The notes beneath the pieces were generated by a model. The model saw only the letters and a list, made by a program, of their open reading frames with translations, was not told the origin of the DNA and searched no databases. From the NCBI GenBank assembly GCA_964548585.1, contig CAZJRS010000055.1:1-23688 (forward strand): DNA of 23,688 nucleotides, in the 5' to 3' direction. A program made the position numbers and the translations under genes. The DNA is from Methanocella_A sp964548585 (GTDB lineage Archaea > Halobacteriota > Methanocellia > Methanocellales > Methanocellaceae). Below, in pieces: positions 14,985-22,740 of this stretch (position 1 is the stretch's first letter; every line of letters begins with the position of its first letter).

Positions 14985-16169
14985 TTAGTACATAGATTTT
15001 TTCTGTGGCAGGAACAGTTCCCCGAATGTGTCGTTGAAGTAATCGTCCGTCATGCCGGCGATGAAATCCCTGACAACCTCAGCCTCGGAGATGCCGCAGA
15101 AGTATTTTTCAAGCCGGGAGGAATCGAAAGACCTCGCGTGGCTGGAATAGATCTTTGACGCGGGGCCATTCTGGTGAATGTCATCGAGCAGGGCGTCAAA
15201 CATCATGTCGAACATGTTCTGGATCTTGGCAGCCTGGCTTTTGATCTCTTTGTTCGAGTAGATGTGCCGGTGATTGAAGTCTTTGAGCGCCTTCATTGCC
15301 TTTGCCAGCTCATCGCTCAATGCGATGAAGTTGTGGTTATAGCTGTTTTCGATGACGTCGACCACCAGGTTGTTCACGATGTCCCGGTTTGTGCTGCCCA
15401 GCACTTCCGCACAGTCCGCCGGAACGTCGTCCCGGCTAATCAGCCCGAGAGTGATGGCATCTTCGATATCCCGGCCCACGTAGCTGATGGTATCTGCAAC
15501 CCGGACCACGCAGCCTTCTAGGGTCATCGGCAGGATTCCCGAGTGCCCGTCCTGCTGGCGCATGCTCCACCCGGTTTCCTTGTCAAGGGTCGACCAGGTC
15601 TTCTCCGGAGACGGCCTCACGACGAAATCGTGGGCTTCGCCATTATGGGCGAGAATACCGTCGAGCACCTGCAGTGTCAGGTTGAGACTTTCGATCCGGT
15701 CCAGCGCCCAGACACTCTGGGCATTGTGGTGGAAGCCGCCGATTTTATGTTTTATACAGCACTTTGACAGGTAGGTTTCACCGTCGTGGCCATACGGAGC
15801 ATGGCCTATGTCGTGGCCTAAAGCGATAGCTTCGATAAGATCCTCGTTTAGCTGGAGGGACCTGCCGATGAGCCTTGCGATCTTTGCGACCAGCTGGACG
15901 TGCAGCACCCGGTGAGTGATATGGTCGTTTTTAACCAGATAAAACACCTGAGTTTTATCGATGTACCGGGCGTAAGCCTTCGAGTGGACAATACGGTCAC
16001 CATCGTGGAAAAAAGGATGACGGATGTCGTCGTGATCCGGGTGACGCCTGATGGCATCGACATTTTTACAGGCAAAGGGAGACAGGGATCTGTCATGAGC
16101 CTGGCTTTGGCCTTTGATCGCGGCGTCGATTCCCGGTGAGACGTTTCTGCGCATCGTGGCTGGCTCCAT
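14985..16169 (-). CDS. HD-domain phosphohydrolase, dGTP triphosphohydrolase-like
   Basis: The protein has 394 residues. The HD metal site reads THRVLHVQLVAKIARLIG (H86), then GHDIGHAPYGHDGE (H119-D120), and RVADTISYVGRDIEDA supplies the distal Asp. The GHDxGHxPxGHxGE block is the hallmark of the Dgt/SAMHD1-like family, which releases tripolyphosphate from dNTPs. The N-terminal region includes RHPFFHDGDRIVHSKAYARY, comparable to the family's DRDRIIHSxAFRRL segment. The substrate could be another deoxynucleotide or nucleotide signal. It follows ilvN by about 160 bases on the same strand, beyond a hairpin, so it may have its own promoter (CCTTTAATATCC, about 16205). The ATG at 16169 is used; an ATG five codons later is possible. 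Confidence 0.85.
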   Translation of the reverse strand: MEPATMRRNVSPGIDAAIKGQSQAHDRSLSPFACKNVDAIRRHPDHDDIRHPFFHDGDRIVHSKAYARYIDKTQVFYLVKNDHITHRVLHVQLVAKIARLIGRSLQLNEDLIEAIALGHDIGHAPYGHDGETYLSKCCIKHKIGGFHHNAQSVWALDRIESLNLTLQVLDGILAHNGEAHDFVVRPSPEKTWSTLDKETGWSMRQQDGHSGILPMTLEGCVVRVADTISYVGRDIEDAITLGLISRDDVPADCAEVLGSTNRDIVNNLVVDVIENSYNHNFIALSDELAKAMKALKDFNHRHIYSNKEIKSQAAKIQNMFDMMFDALLDDIHQNGPASKIYSSHARSFDSSRLEKYFCGISEAEVVRDFIAGMTDDYFNDTFGELFLPQKKSMY

Positions 16170-16303
16170 GAGATACTAAAAGCACCTATGCACTGGTGGA
16201 TATTAAAGGATACGTTTTCAGATTAAGCATTAGCGCTTAAAAAAGTGGTACCTGAGATGATATTAGGCACCCCAAGGTCATCTTAGGCATCGCGCAAATT
16301 CAA

Positions 16304-16312
16304 GCCGAAGGC
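16304..16312 (-). other. GCC-TTC-GGC mini-hairpin downstream of ilvN
   Basis: A three-base-pair version of the element seen after ilvC and the AglJ-like gene, about 20 bases past the ilvN stop. It is weak alone and is listed because of the recurrence. Confidence 0.3.
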
Positions 16313-16316
16313 AGTA

Positions 16317-16334
16317 GAGCGCCAAACGGCGCTC
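16317..16334 (-). terminator. Hairpin at the ilvN stop codon
   Basis: GAGCGCC and GGCGCTC form a perfect 7-bp stem with a 4-base loop. The stem overlaps the ilvN TGA (16335-16333). No T-run follows, so it may act in mRNA 3'-end stability or partial termination rather than as a classical terminator. Confidence 0.4.
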
Positions 16335-16851
16335 ACTTGTCGAACTGAGTGAGCTTTACGCCTCTGACCAGCGCGACTTTGCCCGTTCGCACCATCTCTT
16401 TGATGCCAAAGGGCCGCATCATTTCTTCCAGCGCATCGATCTTATCGCCGCTGCCGGTAATTTCTATGATAAGGCTCTCGGCGCTTACGTCGATGATCTT
16501 GGCCCGGAAGATGTCGATGATCTGGATAATCTCGCTACGGTCCTTGGCTTTAGCTGACACCTTGATCAAGGCCAGTTCCCGGTCGACCGCTTCCTGGTGG
16601 CTCACGTCCACGACTTTGAGGATATCGATCAGCTTGTTGAGCTGCTTGGTGACCTGCTCGATCACGTGCACGTCACCGTGTACCACAATGGTCATGCGGG
16701 AAATATCCGGATTCTCGGTGACACCCACGGTGAGAGAGTCGATGTTGTAGCCTCGCCTGCTGAATAGACCAGAGACGTGGGTCAGCACACCTGGCTTGTT
16801 TGCGACCAGCACTGATAAGGTGTGCGCACTGCCATTCATTCCGTTAGCCAT
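16333..16851 (-). CDS. ilvN: Acetolactate synthase, small (regulatory) subunit
   Basis: The 172-residue protein has an ACT domain at about 9-83 (HTLSVLVANKPGVLTHVSGL, then FSRRGYNIDSLTVG) and the ALS_ss_C domain to the end. This subunit activates the catalytic IlvB and confers feedback inhibition by valine in the family. The preferred start is the ATG at 16851: it overlaps the ilvB TAA by one base (TAATG), and GGGGGTGG lies just upstream within the end of ilvB. The GTG three codons earlier has no better site. The overlap implies tight translational coupling with ilvB. Confidence 0.95.
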   Translation of the reverse strand: MANGMNGSAHTLSVLVANKPGVLTHVSGLFSRRGYNIDSLTVGVTENPDISRMTIVVHGDVHVIEQVTKQLNKLIDILKVVDVSHQEAVDRELALIKVSAKAKDRSEIIQIIDIFRAKIIDVSAESLIIEITGSGDKIDALEEMMRPFGIKEMVRTGKVALVRGVKLTQFDK

Positions 16852-18551
16852 TATTTCCACCCCCTGTGCTCGACGAACTCGTTGATACTTGCCCCGGCCG
16901 GGACCATCGGGAAGACGTTCTCTTCTCTGCAGACCTTGAAGTCCAAGAAGACGGGCTTGTCGCTCTTGAGGGAAGCCTTGATCGCATCTTTGACCTCAGA
17001 CTTCTTCGTCACCTCAATGCCGACGGCACCGTACGCTTCTGCGACCTTGACAAAGTTCGGCTGGCCCATCATGGTGCTGTGGGAGTATCTCTTGTTGAAG
17101 AAGAGTTCCTGCCACTGGCGGACCATGCCCAGATACATGTTGTTGATGATGGCCACATTGACCTTGATATCGTTCTCGACGACCGTGGCGAGCTCCTGGA
17201 TGTTCATCTGGATGCTGCCGTCGCCGGCGATGTTCCAGACATCCTTATCCGGGCAGCCGACTTTTGCTCCCATGGCGGCGGGGAATCCGTAGCCCATGGT
17301 GCCCAGCCCGCCGGAGCTGATGAAGGTTCGCGGGTTTTTACACTGGATATAGTGTGCCGACCACATCTGAGCCTGACCCACCTCAGTGACGAAGATACCA
17401 TCTCGAGTCAGGTCGCTGATCATCTTGATGACGTACTGGGGCTTGATCTCCAGGGAGCTCTGATCGTAGTCAAGTGGATACTCTTTCTTCCACAGCTCGA
17501 TCTTTTTCAGCCAGTCCGCGGACTTGGAGAGCTTGAGTTTAAGGGTATCGAGTATTTTCTTGAGGATGACCTTAGCATCGCCCACGATAGGCACGTCGAC
17601 CTTAACGTTCTTACCCAGTTCCGCAGGGTCAATGTCGATGTGGATGACCTTAGCGTTAGGCGCGAAGCTCTCGATCCTGCCAGTCACTCGATCGCTGAAC
17701 CTGGCACCGATGGCGATGATCAGATCGCAGTCCACGATCGCATAATTGGCATACCTGGTGCCGTGCATGCCCAGCATGCCCAGCGCCAGCGGATGGTCTT
17801 CCGGGAAAGCTCCCTTACCCATCAGTGTCGTAGTCACAGGGGCCATGATCATTTCAGCCAGTGCCTTGACTTCTTCATGGGCGTTAGAAATAATCGCACC
17901 CCCACCGACGTATAGCACAGGGCACTCGGATTTCTCGATCAACGCACACGCCTTCTTGATCTGCAGGGGGTGGCCTGAGAAAGTAGGCTTGTAGCTCTGC
18001 ATCTGGATCGTCTCGGGATAGGAATATTCAGCTACGGCATTCTGAATATCCTTGGGAAAGTCAATCAGGACAGGGCCTGGCCTGCCGGTCGAGGCGATGA
18101 AAAACGCCTCTTTCACGGTATGCGGCAGGTCTTTGACATTCTTGACCAGGTAGTTGTGCTTGGTGATAGGGATGGTGATCCCGGTGATGTCCGCCTCCTG
18201 GAAGGCGTCGTTGCCGATCAGCGCAGTGGGCACCTGGCCGGTGATAGCCACTACAGGTACTGAGTCCATATAGGCTGTCGCTATGCCTGTTACTAGGTTC
18301 GTAGCCCCCGGGCCGCTCGTTGCCAGGCATACGCCTGTGCGCCCCGTTGCTCTTGCATAGCCGTCAGCAGCATGCGCCGCTGCCTGTTCGTGCCTGACCA
18401 GTATATGACGGATGCTGGAATCATACAGCTCGTCATAGACCGGCAGAATCTGGCCTCCGGGATAGCCGAAAATGGTATCGACACCCTCGTGCTGGAGAGA
18501 CTCGAGAAGCGCCTTGGCACCCGAAATTCTCCTGGACTCATTCGGACTCAC
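16851..18551 (-). CDS. ilvB: Acetolactate synthase, large (catalytic) subunit
   Basis: This thiamine diphosphate, FAD and Mg2+ dependent enzyme condenses pyruvate with pyruvate or 2-oxobutyrate, the first common step of valine/leucine and isoleucine synthesis. The 566 residues include the ThDP-activating Glu in RHEQAAAHAADGYARATG (E55), a central FAD/Rossmann domain (GKGAFPEDHPLALGMLGMHG) and the ThDP motif GDGS...NN (443-471). The biosynthetic rather than catabolic form is supported by the adjacent ilvN. The start is GTG (18551), fixed by a full AGGAGGT six bases upstream. The gene is 97 bases downstream of cimA on the same strand, and I infer an operon. Confidence 0.96.
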   Translation of the reverse strand: MSPNESRRISGAKALLESLQHEGVDTIFGYPGGQILPVYDELYDSSIRHILVRHEQAAAHAADGYARATGRTGVCLATSGPGATNLVTGIATAYMDSVPVVAITGQVPTALIGNDAFQEADITGITIPITKHNYLVKNVKDLPHTVKEAFFIASTGRPGPVLIDFPKDIQNAVAEYSYPETIQMQSYKPTFSGHPLQIKKACALIEKSECPVLYVGGGAIISNAHEEVKALAEMIMAPVTTTLMGKGAFPEDHPLALGMLGMHGTRYANYAIVDCDLIIAIGARFSDRVTGRIESFAPNAKVIHIDIDPAELGKNVKVDVPIVGDAKVILKKILDTLKLKLSKSADWLKKIELWKKEYPLDYDQSSLEIKPQYVIKMISDLTRDGIFVTEVGQAQMWSAHYIQCKNPRTFISSGGLGTMGYGFPAAMGAKVGCPDKDVWNIAGDGSIQMNIQELATVVENDIKVNVAIINNMYLGMVRQWQELFFNKRYSHSTMMGQPNFVKVAEAYGAVGIEVTKKSEVKDAIKASLKSDKPVFLDFKVCREENVFPMVPAGASINEFVEHRGWK

Positions 18552-18648
18552 TTGCTTACCTCCTTTGAATTTAGTTTAGATAGTGCTTGAAAGTAGAGTA
18601 TACTACGTATTAATAGTTTATCATTATTCATCATCGGAGCACCCGCGG
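18552..18648 (-). promoter_or_regulatory. cimA-ilvB intergenic leader with strong ribosome site
   Basis: AAAGGAGGT (about 18558-18566, minus strand) is a near-perfect Shine-Dalgarno for the GTG start of ilvB. The rest is AT-rich (CTATTAATAC near the middle), so an internal promoter is possible. No leader peptide rich in Ile, Leu or Val was seen. Confidence 0.5.
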
Positions 18649-20262
18649 CTAGTGCTTTGGGGATATGCCATTCTTTTCCTGTACCAGGCGGTTTATACCA
18701 TCGATGAACGCCAGGACCGAAGCCATGATAATGTCGGGGCCCGCACCACGGGCGCTGATGAACCGGTCACCCCGGGACATCTTTACCCATACTTCCACAA
18801 GTGCGTCGGTGCCGCCGGTGATCGCTTCTACCCGGTACTCTTCCAGCTTGACGTCTGCCACACCCATGATAGCCTTTCGCAGTGCATTTAACGCAGCGTC
18901 CACGGGGCCGAGACCTACGCCGGACTCCACCACTTCCTGGCCGTCGATGGTCACTTTAAGCGAAGCCGTCGGAGTAGCATGGTTGCCTGAAAGGACGGTA
19001 CAGTCGATCAGTTTGATTCGGGCTTCAGCCTGTATACCCAGCACTGTGTCTGCGATAGCCATAAGGTCGGCATCAGTCACATGTTTCCCGCTATCGCCAA
19101 GCGCTTTCACCCGAACGGTGATCTCATCGATCTGTGGATCGGCCGCATCCAGCCCGATCTCCCGGAGTGCCAGGATAACTGAAGTACGACCTGCATGCTT
19201 GCCCAGGACGATCTGCCGCTTCCGGCCGATCAGTTCAGGCGTGATCGGCTCGTAGGTCGCCGTGTTAGCCATTAAGCCATGCGTGTGGATACCAGACTCG
19301 TGCATGAAAGCGTTTTCGCCGACCAGCGATTTGTTCATGCTCACGGGTACGCCCATGATGCGGCTGACCAGCTTGGAGGTCGGATACAGGTTCTCAAGGA
19401 CGATTTTGTGGTTGACCTGGTATAGCGACTTGAGCACGATGGCTACCTCTTCCAGCGCCGTATTGCCTGCGCGCTCGCCGACCCCGTTGACCGTCACGTG
19501 ACACTGGGCGGCTCCGCCCCGGAGTGCTGCGATGGTATTTGCCGTAGCCAGGCCGAAGTCGTCATGGCAGTGAATGCTGATCGGCGCCTTCAGCTCAGAG
19601 GTCATACGCGAGAATATGTCAAACGTCCTTTCAGGGTTCAGCACACCCACAGTATCACAGAAGCAAAGCCGATCTGCTCCGGCATCTAAGCCAGCCTGGT
19701 ATACCGAGACCAGATAGTCCAGATCTGCCCGGGACGCATCCTCGCCGGACAGCTCGACGATCAGCCCGTGCTTTTTAGCATACTCGACCGAGCTGACAGC
19801 CATCTCCCGGACGGAATCCCGGTCCTTCTTCAATTTCTCCTTGATGTGGAGATCTGAGACCGAAACCACCAGGTGGACAGAGTCGACGTCGCATTCAAGC
19901 GCATAGTCGATATCTGCTTTCAAAACCCGAGCAAAACTGCATATCTCGGCATTCAGGCCCTCTTTGACAACAGCCTTGATGCCGTCCCGCTCGCCTGCGG
20001 AAGTCACGGCCGAACCAGCCTCGATGACATCCACCCCGAGCGAATCGAGGTTACGCGCGATCCAGACCTTTTCCTCGGGTGTCAGGCTGACACCTGGAGT
20101 CTGCTCGCCGTCACGTAACGTTGTGTCCAAAAATCTAACACAATCGGAGAATAAAACGATTCCTTCTTTGCATTTGAATCCCGATTTAAAATGAGTTTGA
20201 TGGTATTTTAAGCTTTGGGTGCAGGTGAATAAGCGGAATGAACTTGATAGTAGCCAGATCAT
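18649..20262 (-). CDS. cimA: (R)-citramalate synthase, start uncertain
   Basis: The enzyme condenses pyruvate and acetyl-CoA to citramalate, the pyruvate route to 2-oxobutyrate and isoleucine. The DRE-TIM barrel has RFLDTTLRDGEQTPGVSL, VIEAGSAVTSAGER, the HCHDDFGLATAN metal site and HVTVNGVGERAGN. The C-terminal LeuA-dimer regulatory domain runs to the end (ILSGNHATPTASLK-like region, GVADVKLEEYRVEA). From memory the sequence follows the characterised Methanocaldococcus CimA more closely than LeuA. Homology places the N-terminus just before CVRFLDTTLRDGEQ, but the only ATG/GTG/TTG in frame upstream is the ATG at 20262, giving about 40 extra residues of non-conserved sequence. That ATG lies only 4 bases from a TATA box and so would precede the transcript start. 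A TTA at 20154 has AAGGA six bases before it and may be the true, odd start. Confidence 0.88.
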   Translation of the reverse strand: MIWLLSSSFRLFTCTQSLKYHQTHFKSGFKCKEGIVLFSDCVRFLDTTLRDGEQTPGVSLTPEEKVWIARNLDSLGVDVIEAGSAVTSAGERDGIKAVVKEGLNAEICSFARVLKADIDYALECDVDSVHLVVSVSDLHIKEKLKKDRDSVREMAVSSVEYAKKHGLIVELSGEDASRADLDYLVSVYQAGLDAGADRLCFCDTVGVLNPERTFDIFSRMTSELKAPISIHCHDDFGLATANTIAALRGGAAQCHVTVNGVGERAGNTALEEVAIVLKSLYQVNHKIVLENLYPTSKLVSRIMGVPVSMNKSLVGENAFMHESGIHTHGLMANTATYEPITPELIGRKRQIVLGKHAGRTSVILALREIGLDAADPQIDEITVRVKALGDSGKHVTDADLMAIADTVLGIQAEARIKLIDCTVLSGNHATPTASLKVTIDGQEVVESGVGLGPVDAALNALRKAIMGVADVKLEEYRVEAITGGTDALVEVWVKMSRGDRFISARGAGPDIIMASVLAFIDGINRLVQEKNGISPKH

Positions 20263-20265
20263 GGG

Positions 20266-20272
20266 TTTATAT
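20266..20272 (-). promoter_or_regulatory. TATA box upstream of cimA
   Basis: The minus strand reads CATATAAACC here. An archaeal transcript would start about 25 bases downstream, near 20243, which is inside the longest open frame. This argues that translation begins downstream of the ATG at 20262. Confidence 0.45.
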
Positions 20273-20385
20273 GGGGATAAATCGATTGATAAGAGAGAAT
20301 AGTGTTACTCAGAAACACTAAGGCTGCGCTACTATTAAACACGAAGTTGAAGGGAACCCAGACATATTATTTTAAAAATAACAAG

Positions 20386-20408
20386 GACGCCGATTTTTAA
20401 TCGGCGTC
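20386..20408 (-). terminator. Hairpin terminator downstream of the glutamine-rich membrane protein gene
   Basis: GACGCCGAT-TTTTA-ATCGGCGTC is a perfect 9-bp stem with a 5-base loop. It starts 8 bases beyond the stop codon, and T-rich sequence follows on the minus strand (GTTATTTTTAAAATAAT). Confidence 0.65.
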
Positions 20409-20416
20409 ATTTAAGC

Positions 20417-21532
20417 TCATTTTCCCGGGGCGTCACCAGACGACTGTTGGTCTTGCTGATCCTGGATCTTTTGCTGTTGCTCCTGGATCTTCTGCTGTTG
20501 CTCCTGGATCTGCTGTTGCTGCTGTTGCTGTTGCTGGGTCTGCTGCCCTTCGCGCAGGCGGCGCTCCTTTTGGCGCATAAACCACTCATACAGGATGGTC
20601 AGACTGACGATCAGACCGACGGTACCGGTAATTGTTGCGATGCAAGCCGTAGGAGTATATAACAGCGCTAACCATGCATCCAGAGGAGAAGAGGGAGACG
20701 GGGTTGGCGACGGAGTAGGTGTTGAAACAGGAGTCGGGGTAGTTCCAGAGGGCACTTTCTGGATCGCTATGGGGTCCATCTGCTGGGCGCCTTCGATGCG
20801 GCTGGCACTGTGCCGGAGTTCCTGACGGTAGCCGTTTGCATTGATGATGATATCATAGGTATCAGGGTATATGTTCTCCACCGTGAAGCCGCCGGAATTG
20901 TCGGTGGTTGTCGTATACCGTTTATTATAGCTCTGCGACTTCAGCTCGACAATAGCATCTGTGACAGGAGCGTTGCTGGTCGCATCGACGACCGTGCCGC
21001 TCAAAGTAGCCGTTTCCGCCGGGGGTGTGGGTGATACCTGGGTCTGACCTGCCACAAGGGTACTCTCGAACGAGTCTATCCTGGTGCCGTTGTCGTAGGC
21101 TTTGAACCCGAAGACGATGATTTGCCCTGATTCGGCGGTGATCGAGTTGGTGTTGATGCGGATGTTTGCACCTGAAGTCACCGATGTTGTGATCTTGTTG
21201 GACGGGTCATCGATGTACGCTTCCACAGTGACGGGCCCGCCATTGTTAGTCACTAGCATGGATACGTGGTCGTTTTCCCACTTCGCGCTAGAAAATATCT
21301 TGCGCGGGGCCGGGGTCGGTACCGGAGTCGCAGATGGCACCGTAGTTGGTGCCGTGGTGACTACCGGCGTAGGAGTGATCGCAGGAGTCACGATAGCAGT
21401 GACATCTGGCGCCGTAGTCACAGTAGCGTTCGAGTCCGCAGATACAACCGGGACTGCCACTAGTAATAATAAGCATAATAGTGATATGCAGGTAATCTTT
21501 TGAACGATCGTTTTTAGGTGTATGTTAACCAC
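20417..21532 (-). CDS. Membrane-anchored surface protein with carboxypeptidase-regulatory-like domain and Q-rich cytoplasmic tail
   Basis: The GTG start at 21532 gives 371 residues, with AAGGGAT a few bases upstream. Signal peptide: HLKTIVQKITCISLLCLLLL to about residue 32. A Thr/Pro linker follows, then an unassigned beta-rich domain (KWENDHVSMLVTNNGGPVTV...), then a CarboxypepD_reg-like domain (ATLSGTVVDATSNAPVTDAI to YDIIINANGYRQE). A second Pro/Thr linker (TPTPVSTPTPSPTPSPSS) and one transmembrane helix (ATITGTVGLIVSLTILYEWF) come next. The tail is basic, then almost pure Gln with heptad-like QQKIQEQ units. The topology is surface domains outside and a Q-rich coil inside. Sequons (NAT, NGT) suggest glycosylation. 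The longer frame from 21808 is rejected because it would start inside the upstream gene's terminator. Function unknown. Confidence 0.75.
   Translation of the reverse strand: MVNIHLKTIVQKITCISLLCLLLLVAVPVVSADSNATVTTAPDVTAIVTPAITPTPVVTTAPTTVPSATPVPTPAPRKIFSSAKWENDHVSMLVTNNGGPVTVEAYIDDPSNKITTSVTSGANIRINTNSITAESGQIIVFGFKAYDNGTRIDSFESTLVAGQTQVSPTPPAETATLSGTVVDATSNAPVTDAIVELKSQSYNKRYTTTTDNSGGFTVENIYPDTYDIIINANGYRQELRHSASRIEGAQQMDPIAIQKVPSGTTPTPVSTPTPSPTPSPSSPLDAWLALLYTPTACIATITGTVGLIVSLTILYEWFMRQKERRLREGQQTQQQQQQQQQIQEQQQKIQEQQQKIQDQQDQQSSGDAPGK
20440..20540. repeat. Low-complexity CAG/CTG-type tract encoding the Gln-rich tail
   Basis: Near-tandem copies of TGCTGTTGCTCCTGGATCTT (plus strand) and triplet GTTGCT runs encode ten consecutive Gln followed by QQKIQEQ repeats. 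Such tracts change length easily by slippage. Confidence 0.75.
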
Positions 21533-21786
21533 ATGAATCCCTTCTGTCTGACGATATGCCGGATAGAAAACCAGGCCGGCATGCATTGAAAGACGACCTT
21601 CCGTCTGGCTGTTCTTGCGCTGAATAAGGACTTTTATAGAGATAAACTTTTTGATGAGCCAGAGGTTAGCCGATTGCAGGAAAAAGACTTTCGCTTCAAT
21701 ACCTTGCAACTGGATAGGCATGACTGGTGCGTCAGAGACTAAAACCAAAGCAACAAAAAGTTTCAGGTTGATAAAAAATTGACAAA

Positions 21787-21819
21787 TGGCCGAAGGCCAA
21801 TAAACCAAGGCCGAAGGCC
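21787..21819 (-). terminator. Tandem GGCC-TTC-GGCC hairpins after the AglJ-like gene
   Basis: Two copies (21809-21819 and 21787-21799; the second extends to a 5-bp stem) stand immediately after the TAG at 21822-21820. On the minus strand they are followed by ATTTGTCAATTTTTTATC, so this looks like a terminator. It separates the glycosyltransferase from the downstream surface protein gene. Confidence 0.6.
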
Positions 21820-22719
21820 CTACTTTTTCCGCAGTTCCCGCATCATCTCTCGCTGCATCTGCACGATCATGTCGATGATGTAGCCAAAGATAAAGATCTG
21901 TATACCAGCGATGATAAATAGGGCTGTCAAGATGGCCAGCTGGTTGTGCGGTATGCCCCGGAGCTGCTCGATAACGACGAAAACGCCGATGACGAGACCG
22001 ATGATGAAAATCACGATCGAGATGATATTCATGTAGAGCATCGGATTGTACGTCTTGCCCAGCTTATAGATCGTGTAACCGATCTTGAAACCGTCGTTCA
22101 GAGGGTTGAGCTTGGTAGGAGCGCCATCTTCCCGGGCAAGGTAGGTGATGGGGACTTCGCACATTCTCAGGTCTTTCTTCAGGCATTCGATGGCCAGTTC
22201 GGCTTCGATACCAAAGCCCGACTGGTTGAGATTTACCATGTTAAGGGCTTTTCGGTTGAAGGCGTGATAGCCCGTGAGAATATCGTTGAGGCGGACATGA
22301 TAGGCGAAGTTGAACATGTTGTTCAGCATCTTGTTGCCAAAGTGGTTCAGCTTAGTAAAGGCGCCTTTGCCGTAGTTGGCAAAACGATTACCTAGAACGT
22401 GGTCGGCGGTGCCGTTTGCAATCGGCTCTATAAGCCGGTCTACCTCTTGCGGCAGGTATGTGCCGTCACCGTCCACCATGACTGTGATATCTTTATCGAT
22501 CATGCCGAAGGCTTGCTGGACAGCGGTGCCCTTACCTTTGCCCGACTGCAGAACGACCCGGGCGCCCGCAGCCTGAGCTGCGGTCGCCGTGTCATCCGTG
22601 CTGTGCCCGTCGATGACCAGCACATCTGTGAAGCCCAGCGTCCGGTAAGCTGTTACCAGTTTCCCGATGGTTTTCCCCTCGTTCAGCGTGGGGATCAGGA
22701 TGCAGACGTTGTCTCTCAT
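21820..22719 (-). CDS. aglJ: Family 2 glycosyltransferase, AglJ-like (N-glycan first sugar)
   Basis: The 299-residue protein has a GT-A/GT2 fold: CILIPTLNEGKTIGKLV (6-22), VIDGHSTDDT (35-44), the metal-binding DGDGTY (83-88), and LTGYHAFNRKAL in the acceptor region. Two C-terminal transmembrane helices (about 229-251 and 264-288) hold it at the cytoplasmic membrane face. Together with the neighbouring AglB this fits AglJ, which in haloarchaea transfers the first hexose to dolichol phosphate. A dolichol-phosphate glucose/mannose synthase is the main alternative, as the families are similar. It starts 21 bases after the aglB stop, so the genes are cotranscribed. Confidence 0.75.
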   Translation of the reverse strand: MRDNVCILIPTLNEGKTIGKLVTAYRTLGFTDVLVIDGHSTDDTATAAQAAGARVVLQSGKGKGTAVQQAFGMIDKDITVMVDGDGTYLPQEVDRLIEPIANGTADHVLGNRFANYGKGAFTKLNHFGNKMLNNMFNFAYHVRLNDILTGYHAFNRKALNMVNLNQSGFGIEAELAIECLKKDLRMCEVPITYLAREDGAPTKLNPLNDGFKIGYTIYKLGKTYNPMLYMNIISIVIFIIGLVIGVFVVIEQLRGIPHNQLAILTALFIIAGIQIFIFGYIIDMIVQMQREMMRELRKK

Positions 22720-22740
22720 GCTGTCACACTATAGCCTTTT

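Noticed and set aside
14723..14995. Plus-strand frame of 90 codons with TTG start
   Set aside because: Composition is not protein-like, there is no ribosome site, and the only ordered segment in this region lies in a different frame (14796-14927).
16866..17915. Plus-strand open frame of 349 codons antisense to ilvB
   Set aside because: Entirely inside the convincing ilvB gene; its Val/Asp/Leu-rich translation mirrors the codon bias of the real strand.
21533..21808. N-terminal extension of the Q-rich membrane protein to an ATG at 21808
   Set aside because: The ATG sits between the two terminator hairpins of the upstream gene, and the extension puts 90 odd residues before a clear signal peptide that has its own GTG and ribosome site.
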